Notes: generated from the letters alone by a model not told the origin. A stretch of DNA of 64,000 nt from Kingdonia uniflora (GCA_014058105.1 JACGCM010000003.1:682001-746000); one strand, 5' to 3'; counted from the first letter of the stretch, positions 46,675 through 59,085 are shown. Numbers and translations are program-made.

Positions 46675-47055
46675 TTATTCACTAGCAGGATACCGTTGAG
46701 ACTCCCTCGGACGAATGCCTGCCGCTTCATCTTCAGTTGTAATAGCCACCTCCACCAGTAAATAAAGCCCATTTTGGCACTCTGCCTCAGATGTCAGTAA
46801 ATAGTGAAGTCGCGCCATCTGATAATAATCATCACCTGCCTCCATCACTTTTTTATATGACATACGGTGATAGGTAGGCGACATAGGAATCGCTATAGAC
46901 AAATTCAGAGGTTGGTACCCAAAGTATTGGATACGTAATTCCTTCATCTTTCTATCAATCCTAGACTCCCGAGATTGGTTCCTGGTAGTCACCATACTCT
47001 TAACAGTCAAGAAGTCACAACAGTCAAGAATGGAAAAGAAGGGAGTCAGAAACAA
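46675..47055 (-). pseudogene. second paralogue of the MxTR(A/N)Q first exon
   Basis: The frame reads MVTTRNQSRESRIDRKMKEL from 46995, then RIQYFGYQPLNLSIAIP, YHRMSYKKVMEAGDDYYQMA and LVEVAITTEDEAAG. The start and the (L/R)RxQYF block match the exon at 45816 and the antisense gene at 32898. It ends in a stop at 46675. It is open over 126 codons, and the Met at 46995 is preferred over 47055 because it matches the relatives. Confidence 0.4.
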
Positions 47056-47099
47056 AGACTTGGTTCCTCACTCTCACTTCCGAATGCCTTTTATACTAT

Positions 47100-47990
47100 G
47101 ATCAGCATTTAAAACAGACTCTTCAGATTCCTAATGACAGAAGGATTTCCCATGCCAATAAACATTGACTAGAACCATTGGTTCTAAAAAGCCCAAAAGG
47201 CACAAACAAGATACTTATGAATAAGCATTGGAAATGATTCCCAAATTTTAGCCATAGCATTAATGACACTTCTCAACCAATACCTCTCGCCCGCAAGGTT
47301 TCTCATATTGCTGGCTAAGAGGGGGAAGTTGCAGTGGCGTATTCTGCATCACAAACTTATGCTTCATCTTTGAACTATATACGAGCTTTTGATCTCACCA
47401 ATAGAGCACGTGGCACAAAAAGAAAATACAACACAAATTTCTCAACCAACACCACTCATCAATGAGGCTCCTCATACAATTGGTTGAGAGCTGTCTTATA
47501 ATAGCTTATTTTGAATCTTGAACTCAAAGCTTCATCCTTGACCTCGTCAGCATACATAAAATACAACTAAAGACATATTCAATATTCCTCAGTTCGAGTC
47601 ATCGCTTTTGACCTCCACATCAACAGTTTGATGTACGCAAGTGTACAATCATCAATAAAACCATTACACAGCAATAGAGGTCTAAATGTTACATCATCTG
47701 GTTAAAGAATATCATACATCTACTTTATAACGTCTACCATTAGGAATATTAATGGTCATCAAGCGGTCATATGATGAGTCCTATAAATAGGACTTGAGAA
47801 CTAGAGATTGAGGAAAGACAATTCGATACAGAAGAATCCCTACCCCAAAACTTCATAGATTCAGAGTGCTCATTATAATAGCTAGCATTCTTAATAACAA
47901 CTCTATCTTTCTAAAATCTTCAAGAGAGGACGTGGTTTTTAACCTATTCAAAGGTTTTCCACACTAAACTTTTGTGTTAGTTATTATTAG
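47100..47990 (+). repeat. possible copia-type LTR with TATA box
   Basis: CTATAAATAGGACTTGAG (47791) is a strong TATA element, followed by a leader with AGAGAGGACGTGGTTTTTAACC and GTGTTAGTTATTATTAGTGTTTTG, which is the style of plant copia LTR ends. No partner LTR is found, so its ends and identity are uncertain. Confidence 0.4.
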
Positions 47991-49430
47991 TGTTTTGATT
48001 ACATCTAGTGTAAAGGCTAAGTCTGGATCCCAGAATTATGCTATTACAGTTAACATTAAGCAAATGTAAAGCCATCTCTAAGATGTATATTATATACTCA
48101 AGTGATAGGTCTACATGTGTCTCCATAGATACCTTTGGGAAAAATACTGAAGATCCCACTCTACCTTGGTCATAATAGGATGAACAATAGACTTTCCTTA
48201 AAATAAATTGTTAAATGTATACCTTATGGATCCTCTCCCCTTTTAAGGAAAATCGAAATATATTCTTTTTAATCCTCTTCATTATCTTAGCCCAGAGGAG
48301 TGTATTGGAAACCGTTCTAATAGCGTGTAATGCACCGAGTCTGGTTATCATTTTCTCTTATCATCTTTATGAGATAACCATTATCATGTATGTCCCAGCA
48401 ACTCTGTAAAATCCAGTTGGATTTACTAGTATAGAACGCGGACTGGATACCATATATCGTACTACTACGGAGTAATAGTGTGACACTCCCAGTGCCTTCT
48501 ATCATGTTGGCTGTGTCAATGATAGTCGTGACATCCCCGATACAGAAGGTCAGATAGATGAAATAGGTCGATTTCTTCAAAGGATCAAGTGCGTGGTACT
48601 GTAATATCTTAGATATGTGTCACTACTTATCTGATTATCAGTTAATACTAGCAGATTGATTCACATGGAAAGTTGTATATAGCAGATCAACTATTTTACA
48701 TAGAATTTAACTGCTTCCCAAACAAAAAATTTACATAAAAATCAAGAAACAATCTCATATATGTGATATCGAACTGGTAAAGAATTCACGACTCATTCTG
48801 TTAAACTATCCAGTTAAGAATTCACGACTCAATCAAAGATAGTACTAATAAAGTAAAACTACTACTATGCAATAAGTAAATTTACTACTTGGCAATGCTT
48901 TCTAGGTGACATCACTCATCTACTGAGAATTTGCTACTAATTACTCTTAGAACTTGATCCAGAGTTGCATTGGTATCATATGATAAGTTTAAGGCCGCAG
49001 ACTCTATCGTAGCGGGGTATGCGCAAGCTGCGATCACATGATAAGTCAGGGGTGCACTTCTTGGATCATCTAGGGTGTCTTGCAATACCATAATCAGTGC
49101 CTGACTATCTCATATCTAGCTTCGAATTCTTCTTTTTCCATTTTGGTTCATTAGTAAACATATTGTTAAACCATTTCCTCTGGTTACTGGTGGCAGGAAT
49201 TTTAATTATGCCGTTATTGTTACCTTTCATCTATCCACGGCTGCGACCTTGTCCGCAGCTTCCCTTGCTACTAAACCCAGTATTGGGCGACTGAGGTACA
49301 TGCTTAATCTTAGTAAGCATAAACTTGTAGTTCTTAACCAGTAGCTTATTATTTTGCTTAGAAATATAGAAAACTTCAATCTAGTCTGCGTGCACAGTGA
49401 ACTATTAATTATTTCCTCGGAATTACAATA
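47991..49430 (-). pseudogene. Ty1/copia fragment: gag C-terminus and protease region
   Basis: On the minus strand NNKLLVKNYKFMLTKIKHVP and a Gly/Arg-rich SCGQGRSRG stretch (about 49.20-49.35 kb) match copia gag ends. The 48317-48580 frame (IDTANMIEGTGSVTLLL, IQSAFYTSKSNWILQS, DIHDNGYLIKMIREN) matches the protease-to-integrase spacer of Tork-like copia. The stretch between (48.6-49.1 kb) does not show the expected zinc knuckle. Integrase and RT are absent. Confidence 0.55.
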
Positions 49431-49469
49431 TTTGAAGCATAGAAAGTTAACAAAATGTTCATAATAATA

Positions 49470-50837
49470 TAATATTATTCAATGGCATCAGATTTATTGG
49501 ATATGTTTCCCATACGCTAGCATCGATCACACGCCATGCAGAAAGCGCGTACTTCTTTAAAAATAGTAGGCCAGTATAAACCAAGCTATATAACTTTTTA
49601 TGCTCCCCCCCCCAAATGCCCTTCGCATGGATGAACATGACAAAATTGTAAAACACTGTTTACTTCTTGCTTTGGTATACAACGTCTGATTACTTGGTCA
49701 ACATCAAATTTATATAAATATGGGCTATCCCATCTGTAGTACCTAACCTCATACAAAACATGACTTTTCTTTTGCTTAGACCCATGCCTCAGTATGTGCT
49801 CTATAGCCAAGGAATTAACAATATCTGCATACCAGGGTGTTGAGGATGAGGAAATGGTCATAAGTTATTCATCTGGAAATGACTCGGTTATAGGTATTTC
49901 GTCATTATCATTTAATAGTTTAGATAAGTGATCATCGACAACATTTTTTACACCTTTTTTATCTCGTATTTCTGGGTCGAATTCATATAGTAATAGTACC
50001 CACCTAATTAATCAGGCTTTTTCATCCTTTTTGGACAAGAAATACTTTAGTGCAGAGTGGTCACTAAATATAATTACTTTTGATCCAATGAAATACAATC
50101 AAAATATTTCTAGAGCGAAAACAACTGCTAGAAGCTCTTTCTCAATCATTGCGTAGTTGAATCATGTACCACTCAGGGTACGGCTCACGTAATAAATAAC
50201 ATGTGGCTTACCATTAACCCTTTTTCCTAGAACTGCTCCTATCACGCAGTCTGATGCATTGCACATAAGTTCAAATTGAAGACTCCAATCAGATGGTGGA
50301 ATAATTGGTACTAAAGTCAGACCCGTTTTAAGCCTTTCAAATGCAGCCAAACATGTATCATTGAATTTGAATTAAGTATCTTTAGCAAGCAGCTTGCACA
50401 AGGGCTGTGCAATCTGATTAAAATCTTTAATAAATCTTTGGTATAAATCCGCGTGACCTAGGAATGACCTGATTCCTCTTATGGACGAGGAATGGGGTAA
50501 CGTAGATATAATGCCATATTTTGTTGGGTCGACAGAAATTCCATCTTTTGATATAATATGCCCAAGGACAATTCCTTATATGACCATGAAATGACATTTC
50601 TCCCAATTTAAAATTAAATTCGACCATTTACATAGTGCAAGGATAAGATCTAGATAATGTAAACATTCATCATATAATGATCCGAAGATGGAGAAATCCT
50701 CTATGGATGCCCCTAAGAAGTATTTTACCATGTCAGAAAAAATGTTCATCATGCACCTCTAAAATGTTGCGGAGGTATTACATAATCCAAAGGGTAGATA
50801 CCTTTTAACCCTTTCTATTGCTTTTGTCAAAGAAATT
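49470..50837 (-). pseudogene. Athila-like Ty3/gypsy fragment: RT, RNase H and integrase start
   Basis: A nearly continuous minus-strand frame runs from LPFGLCNTSATF through IEDFSIFGS, GIVLGHIISKDGISVDPTKY, SFLGHADLYQRFIKDF, FELMCNASDCVIGAVLGKR (RNase H), KVIIFSDHSALKYFL, DIVNSLAIEHILRHGSKQKK, QVIRRCIPKQEV and FCHVHPCEGHLGG, ending in CMACDRC of the zinc domain. The RT active site reads IEDF instead of the usual (F/Y)(M/V)DDF, so the first Asp is Glu. Both ends are truncated abruptly. Confidence 0.85.
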
Positions 50838-52560
50838 TACCTTTGAAGCGTGAAAGCGGAGAGAGGTTTGTCCCAGAGATTAATTTATCCATCAACCTGA
50901 GAGAACAAAAACAATATATTGATAAGAACTTATATCAAATTAAGCTCAGGGGAACAAAACCCAGAAATAAGGCAGTCATAGGAGCTCAGTGGTCGACGAT
51001 CGCTACTGGCTAGCCTTTGGTTGGTGGGATCCCTGTCTCCTTAATTTGTTATTGTATGTTCTTGAGGTCAAATGAACTTTAACCCTAAGTTAATCACATT
51101 GACTTCTTATCCTAATAGAAACTTATTTAACCTACAAAAACCTAAAAATGACATAAATTGTACGTTAAATCTAATCTACGATTTCTATCTAATCTAGAAA
51201 TTACCGTTACCTCCTTGACAATAATACCATTTGATAGACCGTCGTTAGTTTAATCAAAATCATACTTACTAATTAATGTAGTAAAAGGAAAGTAGGGTGT
51301 TAATCCACATAGAGATACATTATTCTAGGGTAAACTAAAATTTAGGGGAAATGGGGTTTGGTTCGTCGGACTTCTACGCTTAATCTAGGTGTCATAATTC
51401 AAATATTAAGGATAATAAACCTTCATATTCTACTCTATATTAGTATATTAGGGTTTAATTTAATAGGTTTTCGGTCTTCTCTTAGAATTCTTTCTTCTAA
51501 ATCGAATTTGAGGGGTTCAATTTTTTTTTTGATCTCTTCGCGAAGAACATATCAAAGAGCCAAATCCATTAATATTTAAACTCAAATCCTAGGTTGCTAA
51601 CCTAGGGCTTATTCCTCCTTTTTCAAAAACAAGAATAATTCCTAGGTCTAGAAGTTACTCAGTGGATTGAGAAGCCAATTCCTTATTCTTGACACCAATC
51701 TCTCTTCCAGGTTAAAATTATTCTCCTCTTCCCTAAACTCGTCCAGTTCAGAAGAGTTGAGGAACTACTCTTAAGAGTAATCAAAGACCTCCAGGTTAGA
51801 TCTATTACATGCAAGAAAATCCTAACATACACCTATAAAGTTTTTTTCTTAGATCTAATCTGATGGGATTAGCCTTGCAATATTTTAATAATAAAAAACA
51901 ATTGAAGAATAAGATATAACTTTCATTAAGTCTTAAAACTAAATTTAGGGATAAATTCTTAGTTCTCAAGCTCTTTAAGATCCAGCGAAAACAAAAATTA
52001 ATTTAAGAGATGGAGAATAGAACATTAAATAGGAAAACCCTGATCTTGAAATGTTTTAACTACCCTCTATCTTCTCCAGCAGTGAAAGTTGAGAATTCGA
52101 TAAAGATTTTCTCTTATCAAACTACCTCGAGATGTGTGCCAAAGAATTACAATTCTTGACCATCGATGGCTGGCAATCGCCGGTGAGGTGCCCTTGTCCA
52201 GCGGCGATCGCTGGTAGGTGGTGGCCAGAATCCTCCCTCTTCTAGGGTTCTTCTTTGCTTGCCTTGTAGACTGTAATTTAAGTTCAACCTCTTGATCCCT
52301 TTTTTCAGTGATGATTTTGATTTTTAAAGATCTCAAATAAACCAATTCTAATTGAAATTGATATGCTGAAATGCTGGAAATCCTCATTATGATTTTTGTG
52401 TCATTTTATCTCTAATTTGGCCATTTTCTTGCCAAATTGACTCCAGTAGAGTAGAAAACCTAAAAATGAGGTAACTAGGCAATAATTAGATAAAAATGGT
52501 TTCTGGACGGCAAAAAATACATGTAAAAGGGGCTTAAATTATGCACAAAATGTGCTTATC
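50838..52560. other. unassigned non-coding region
   Basis: AT-rich sequence with short frames only (52067-52387 minus has no domain). A GC-richer patch at 52140-52240 holds GGCGATCGC-type words. It may comprise LTR or intron remnants. No gene can be supported. Confidence 0.3.
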
Positions 52561-52764
52561 ACGTCCCCATGCGATAATCACACACCCTTGTGGGTTTCAC
52601 ATACGCGTGAGCATTCCATCTACTACTCACACATGTAACTTATCTAAAAGTAGTATCTTTTATAACGCGAAACATCACTTTACCCCTGTCTAATATGGGA
52701 CTAAACCAAACATAAATAAATACATTCAAACTTTAAAAATAACACGTGAGTTTTATTTCCAGCA
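52560..52764 (-). repeat. start of the 3' LTR of the copia element
   Basis: In minus sense the polypurine tract is followed by TGCTGGAAATAAAACTCACG at 52764, the usual copia LTR start. The LTR extends to lower coordinates; its far end cannot be fixed because the 5' LTR is missing. Confidence 0.6.
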
Positions 52765-52777
52765 ATCCCCCACATTT
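52765..52777 (-). other. polypurine tract of the copia element
   Basis: In minus sense AAATGTGGGGGAT precedes the LTR start, typical of plant copia elements. Confidence 0.75.
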
Positions 52778-53379
52778 GAATGTACACGGTAAAATAGAAA
52801 AGACTGTCATTGAGAATAATGTTAGGAATGAACCTGCGCCGGTAAAGGTGTCTTGTGAACTTGAACCTTCCCTAGTGATAAACTATCAGATTTACTTGGC
52901 TAATTAGTGAACATGATGCCTTGGGCTATTTAGCCATTGGTGTAAACCTAGACAATAAATTTCACTTAGTTCTTTTTCGGTTGCAGATAGTTCTTCAAGT
53001 TGTGTTCATTTTGACTCCGAACAATCTTGGATTCATGAGTGCTATTAGAAAATTCAGTCTTATCAATTCTCACGGAAGTGGCCCTCACTTCTTACTCATA
53101 TAGGTGATGTCCTATTAAAAGTACCCTGTTGTATCCCAATTGTATACACAAGCTATATATAGGAATCATTAACAATATATCTTATCCTAAACTTCGCTGT
53201 AAGTTACATTGCTATAACATGGAATGTGGGATGGAGATATTTCTCTACATTGCTCAAGGTGAGTAATCCTCAACTAGTTTTCCTATTGAACTTAGATCTT
53301 TGGATCCTCCAGTCAACTAGATTAGGTTACCATTGATATTACTAGCAGATAAAGGGCTATAAACCCATTCCTTTTGATG

Positions 53380-53978
53380 TGTTCTTTACTTGCCCCTTTG
53401 ACTACCCTTTTGTAAATAGGTCTACTAGGTTGTCCTGTGACTTCATAAAGTCAATGAATATTACTTCATTCGTAAGTAACTGCTTCACAGTATGGTGTCT
53501 TCGACGTATGTGTCTAGATTTACCATTGTACACCTCATTTTGAGTCCTTGCTATAGCTGCTTAATTATCACAATGAATGAATATAGTAGGTACATGTTGA
53601 GGCCACAAAAGAATATCCTCTAGAAACTCTCGAAGCCATTTTGCTTCTTCTCTAGCTTTATCTAAGGCTACGAATTCAGATTCCATACTAAATCGGGCAA
53701 TACATGTTTTTTTTATGGCATTTCCATAATAATACTGCACCACCAAGTGTAAAAACATATTCTATTGTGAATTTTGACTCTTTTGAGTATGATATCTATT
53801 TTGCATCACTATATCCTTTAAGTACAGCGGGATAAGTAGTGTAGTGTAGTTCATAGTCTAGGGTGTACTTCAAGTACTTCAAATCCTGACTATGTTCAAA
53901 TTTTGGGTTGCTCGTATAACGACTCAGTTTGCTTACCGAATAACCAATATCTGGTCTAGTACAGTTCATAATATACAT
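53380..53978 (-). pseudogene. copia RNase H region
   Basis: Frames 53796-53978 ([20 protein letters not shown]) and 53561-53758 (SMESEFVALDKAREEAKWLR) followed by NGKSRHIRRRHHTVKQLL and FMKSQDNLVDLFTKG. This is the normal C-terminal end of copia pol. Confidence 0.82.
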
Positions 53979-54087
53979 GAGACATCCAATGATGCGAAAG
54001 TATTCAAGTTGAGAAATGCTTTCTCCTTGATCTTTCCATAAGCGCTAAGATCTGCCAAATAGTGTTTTCATACTATTACAGTCAAAC

Positions 54088-54543
54088 TTATTGAATCTCC
54101 TGAGTATATTTTCTATGTAATGTGCTTATGACAACACAATTCCTCTTCAAAGTCCTGTTAATCTTAATACCAATAATAACATCTGCTACACCGAGGTATT
54201 TTCTGTCAAAGTTCATGGTCAACATTTTCTTAGTAGACTTTATTTCATTAGTATTAGTCCCCATAATGAGCATATCGTCTACATACAAACAAACGTTTAC
54301 GCATGCATCATTAATGCGTTTAAAATAAACACATTTTTTGTATTTATTGATTTTGAATCCATCATTTATCATGACACGATCAAATTTTTCATGCCATTGT
54401 AACATTGTTTGTTTTAATCCATATAAGGATTTAACAAGCCTACAAACCTTATTTTCTTGTCCTTTGACAATGAACCATTCAGGTTGGTTCATATATCTCT
54501 TATCGTCTAAATCACCATTTAGAAAGGTGATTTTAACATCCAT
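54088..54543 (-). pseudogene. copia reverse transcriptase core
   Basis: The open frame of 151 residues begins at the MDVKxxFLNGDL motif and includes the YVDD active site (CLYVDDMLI) with both Asp, then FDRKYLGVADVIIGIKI. A stop follows near 54088 (GDCNSLSL.. frame lost), and the RNase H resumes near 53978. Confidence 0.88.
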
Positions 54544-54957
54544 TTAATGTATTTCAAGCTTATGTAAAGCTGCAATAACTATCACATACGTATGGATGTT
54601 ATCCTTGTAATTAGTGAATATGTGTTAATATAATCTTGGCATTCCTTTTGCCTATTCATCTTCCTTTTAAAGATCCATTTATAACCTAGCGGTTTGTATC
54701 CAGATGGGAGATTCACCACCATGTATGATTTAGCATAATAGAATCAATTTTACTATTCACTACTTCTTTCCAATTAGAAGCCTCAGGAGTGGACATGGCA
54801 TCCTTGAAGGTTTGAGGTTCATTCTCTAACATGTTAGTCAAATTCCCTGGACCAATTCTCACGAATACAGTAACGTCTGAGCTCTATAACTTGTTCAAAA
54901 GTTTGTTTTGGAACTGGTTCAGAACTTACAGGTTGAAGATCCCTACTTGACGCAACA

Positions 54958-56205
54958 TTATGTGATCTTTTCTGAGTAATTCATAGTATCACTTTTTTTG
55001 CTTGAAAAAATATTCTCAAAGAATATAGCATCATGTGATTTTATTATAGTGTTCTCATGTATGTTAGTGATCTCAGATTTGTGAACCAAAAATTTGAATG
55101 CACTACTATTATTAGTTTTTCCAATAAAAATGCAGTCCATTGTTTTTGGTCCCAATATCACATGTTTGGGAACTGGAACTTGTACCTTTGTAAGACACCC
55201 CTACACTTTTATGAATTTAAGCGAAGGTAATCTACCGGTCTAATGTTCATAAGGAATGTTATTAGTTTTTTCGTGGAGAATTTTATTTAGTAAATAGTTG
55301 TTAAAAGCAAAGCCTCCCCCCCTCCCCTGGTTTTGAGGTAAACCAAAACTAATAAGCATGACATTGACCATATCTTTTAATGTTATATTTTTCCTCTAAG
55401 CAACTCCATTTTGTTGGGATGTATAGGGCACTGTTGTTTGGTAAATAATACCTTTCTGAGCACAAAACTCTTCAAAGAATGATGAAACATATTCACCACC
55501 TCTATCTGACCTTAGATTTTTAATCTTTTGTCAAGTTAATTTTCTACCACATTTTTGAAAAGAGTAAACATTTCTAATGCCTCATCTTTACTTCTGAGTA
55601 GGTACACATGTCTATACCTAGTACAATCATCAATAAAAGTAATGAAATACTTTTTTTTACCTCTTGTTTGGACAAATTCAAATCATATAAATCACTATGT
55701 ATTAATTCGAGATGTTCTTTTTTCCTTTTATCAATAGAATAAAAGAGTTGTTATGCAAACTTTGCTTTAACACATGTTTCCCATTTATGCTTCCAATCAA
55801 TGCTAAATTTAGGTAAGAATCATAAATTAAATAATCTGCGCAAGGAACCAGTATTAACATGGCTTATAGTTCATGCCAAACATTAAAAGACTCAAGAAAA
55901 TAAACATAACCTTCAATCTTATTGATAATTATAGGGGTTATATCAACTTTAAACTTAAATAAGTCATCGCTTAAGTAGCCATTCCCTACAAACATTCCAC
56001 TCTTAGTCATGATACATTTCTCTGACTCAAATACAAGTCTAAAACCCTTCTTGCTTGATACTGCACCAGAGACCAAATTCTTACGAATATAAGGAACTTG
56101 AAGAACTTCATTTAGAGTAAGTTCTTTTCCTGATATGAATTTTAGGATCATCTTTCCAAGAGTAAATTTGAGTAAACCCCCCATACGTGTATACCATATT
56201 GACAT
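54958..56205 (-). pseudogene. copia integrase and upstream polyprotein region
   Basis: 56205-55864 reads the spacer upstream of integrase (ending LESFNVWHEL), then broken integrase core sequences (FITFIDDCTRY near 55650; a displaced DDE core) and the integrase-RT linker (MILGPKTMDCIFIGKTNNSS at 55161). Several frameshifts. The first 35 bases of the open frame (56171-56205) do not match copia and belong to the flank. Confidence 0.75.
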
Positions 56206-56597
56206 TGACCCCCATATTCGCTAAAACTAGCCTTTACCCCCTATTCTAGCCTGAGCAGTCAGTCCAACCTTGTTGACTGGCATTGACTCCGATTGACTAA
56301 TGTTATTTTTTGAAAAACTCAATAATGCCCTTTTGTTATTTAATAAAATACAGCCATTGAATGAACGATTGCTTCTCTTCTCTCTGCTCCTCTTTGCTTC
56401 TCTTCTTCTCTCTGCCAACACTCTTCTTCTCTCTACTCGCGATGATTATCTTATTCTTCTCTCTAGTTTTAGCTTGAAGTTAGGGTTCCAAAGCATTTAA
56501 CAAAGAACTAAGAAATAGGAGGTGAAAGACATCAATTTCCCACTAATGTGGAGGTAATACTTCTATAAACTCTGTTAATTTAAAGAAAAACACTTCA
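56171..56597 (+). other. non-coding flank left of the solo LTR, CT-rich
   Basis: CT-rich stretches (TTCTCTTCTCTCTGCTCC..) resemble a plant 5' UTR. If so it would be the leader of the zinc-knuckle gene resuming at 59205, with the solo LTR in its first intron. No other support. Confidence 0.3.
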
Positions 56598-56602
56598 ATT
56601 TA
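56598..56602. repeat. 5-bp target site duplication ATTTA, left copy
   Basis: Precedes TGTAGTGACCCG and recurs at 59086-59090. Confidence 0.8.
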
Positions 56603-59085
56603 TGTAGTGACCCGTAATTTTTATTATTATTTATTGGTATATATCCCTTTCTGCATATATTCCTATCCATTTAGCATCTACATTTATTGCCTTACATTAA
56701 GTATTCTGCATATATTCCTTCTATCCTTTATGCATCCATTTTATTCCTTTTGGGCAGGTTTTGGAGTTAAATTCATTTTTTGCATTTTCGGTGATTTGGT
56801 GGTTATTAGGAGGAGGTGGTTGTGTTGTAGTTTTGGGAACCCTTGGTGGGGATGGTGGTGGTGTGTGATCTGGGGTGGATCTGTGTTAGGTTTTCTCCTT
56901 TGGGTTCCTCCAGTTTTCGTTGGAGGAAATATTTTGTTTTTGGAGTTCTGGGCTATTTCTGTTCAGTTCTATTCGAACAAACCCATTTTTGTTCGAATAA
57001 GTTTCATCATGCTCATTTTTATTCTAACAAACCTTACTTTGTTTGAATAAGTTTCATTCTGCCTCATCTTATTCGAACAAACCCTTTTCATTATGTTCGA
57101 ACAGGATTTCTTATGTTCAAATACATTCCTGACTAATTCATTATATTCAAATAATTTTTGTTCTGTTCGAATTGATGTCTGTTTAGTTGATTTCTTCCTG
57201 TTTCATTTTGTTCGAACAAGTTATTTCTGCTCGAACAAGGTTCTACCTGCTTTGTTTTGTTCGAATAGAAATATGTTCTATTCGAGCAGAGTCGCGTTTT
57301 TTGCTACATGTTGGGTCCTTAACCTCATTTCTCTTTTATTCAAAACACCCTCTCACTCTCTCTCTCCCAAATCAAAATCCCTTATATCCCAAATTTGAAT
57401 CCAATCCGCCCCCTTGCTCGCCAATTCTTCACCGTGATCTTCGCTTTTATCCTTGGTGAGTAATTTCCCTATTCCTTTACGTTCTTTTCACCCGTATAGA
57501 GGTTGGGTTGATTTCTAGGGGTTGGGTTATTATTTGGTTTCCTGTATTATTTGATTAATTGTTGTTACAATTCTCTGTTGTAGCTTATCATGTGTTCCGT
57601 TAGCCGAATCGCTGATTCTGGGTTTTGGAGTTCCGGTTTTAGTTTTATCAGGACCTAAGATTATTATCAGGCAAGTCCCCATCATTTATAAATTCCTCTA
57701 CTAGTTAATAGATGCTGATTAGAGTAGTACTCTATGTAGAGAGGTGCATGTGATTTAGTTTTGGTATAATATTATATTTTTCTGTATAAGTTGTTAACCC
57801 ATAAGTTACTTATCCTGTAACTTGGTTTATTGTTTGTATTGGACTTTGGGTTTAGTTAGAAGCTGTTAGTGTGGTATTCTCGTAGCTGTGTTCTTGTTGA
57901 TGGTTTCGGTCTTCAAGAGACTAATGTTAGTTAGATGTGGTGACGGTTAGGTTACTGTTTCATCTAAGATTTGATGATACAACTGAGTCGCTGTTCATTA
58001 AGTTTTAGGATTGTTTGCCACGCTCTTATACAGGTGTTCATCCTATCTGTGATGCCGGGTTTACGGCTGTTGTGTTTTGATTCTTGGGATTTGTTGCATC
58101 TTTAAATCATGTAAAACTCTTTTAACTTAACGAGATCGGATACATAACCCAGCTCTACATCAATTAACCTCCGATAGGACCGCAGGAGTCCTACATCGGG
58201 TTAAAATAGTAGGTAAAGAACTGGCTGTAAACACTATCATACCTTTTATACCCATCCGGGAGTGTGGGAAGGTATGAGACAGTCTGAATCCGATGCTAGA
58301 CTTATCCTCGATGAGGTTAAAATTCCTTGGAATGAAAATAAAGTTTCGACGTTGGCTCCATGGGTTGAAAATCCTGAAACACTTTGATCAACCAATATTA
58401 TAATAGGATTGTGAAAACGTTTTAAAATATTAAAGCATACAACATTTGGAATAATTGTGGGATTATCCCAGTTCATCATGTCATATCATATCATCATCAT
58501 ATATCATTATTCCTTGTAACTATTCCATTTCTCTAAACTCCTATCTCTATTTTTTTGTTCTTATAACTCTTTATATGGATTATAGTCACTTAGTTTACTA
58601 TTCTTTTACTTTAAAACTTTCTCCATCTCATTCACTTCACCCTCTTCTTTGCACCTGTTATATTAGTAGGTTATTTAGCTTTGTTGGGTATTTAGTGAGC
58701 CGTGGTTTTGCTCACTCTTGCTTTATCCCCCCCTTTCAGAGGTTGAGTAACTTGGATTGCTGTGAGCTTTAGCCTGATTGGAGCCAGTTTTGTCGCTGCA
58801 GATCTTCTTTAGTTTAGACATTCTTGCATGCGATCTCAGCATATGTCGTTGTACTTTATTTGAGATATTGTATTCTGATTTCAGTCTGATATGTATATAT
58901 ATCTTTTACTTCTGCTTTATTATTCTTTCTTTACTCTGATGATTATTGCTTTAAGTGAATGACTAAGCCTGAACTTGTCTTTGGCTCGGTTGTTCATGGG
59001 GCAAATCTGTGGATTCCTCGACCTGCACAGCTTAGAATCTAGTAATTGGTCAAGCTTGCCGATTATTGGATTGTGGGGCGTGACA
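56603..59085 (+). mobile_element. solo LTR of a Ty3/gypsy-type element (2.48 kb)
   Basis: Begins TGTAGTGACCCG and ends GGGGCGTGACA, flanked by ATTTA on both sides, with no internal retrotransposon domains. The likely U3 has a TTCGAA cluster; it is followed by a CT-rich leader (57345-57370) and a GTGAGT splice-donor-like site (57456). A solo LTR results from recombination between the two LTRs of a complete element. The orientation is inferred from the order of the TTCGAA cluster and leader. Confidence 0.8.
56972..57265. repeat. cluster of seven TTCGAA palindromes in the solo LTR
   Basis: Exact copies start at 56972, 56992, 57072, 57096, 57166, 57211 and 57260, with several one-mismatch forms between (TTTGAA, TTCAAA, CTCGAA). 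The last unit, TTCTATTCGAGCAGAGTCGCG, resembles the reverse complement of the first unit in the LTR at 4.74 kb (TCTATTCGAACAAAGGCGCG in minus sense). Confidence 0.85.

Larger units (their letters stand above)
52764..56170 (-). mobile_element. 5'-truncated Ty1/copia retrotransposon
   Basis: In minus sense: gag-pre-integrase region (GKMILKFISGKELTLNEVLQ..IRKNLVSG), integrase (YFITFIDDCTRY, SKDEALEMFTLFK), RT (MDVKITFLNGDL, VCRLVKSLYGLKQ, CLYVDDMLIMG), RNase H (SMESEFVALDKAREEAKWLR; NGKSRHIRRRHHTVKQLL), then polypurine tract and LTR. Gag and protease are missing: homology stops near 56170. Frameshifts are frequent; the YVDD motif is kept. Confidence 0.88.

Noticed and set aside
47100..47800. Cellular gene upstream of the TATA box at 47791
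   Set aside because: No conserved frame; leader and end style are those of a copia LTR.
56607..57459. Plus-strand Phe/Ser/Tyr-rich frames
   Set aside because: They lie inside the solo LTR and its TTCGAA array; hydrophobic appearance follows from T-rich DNA.
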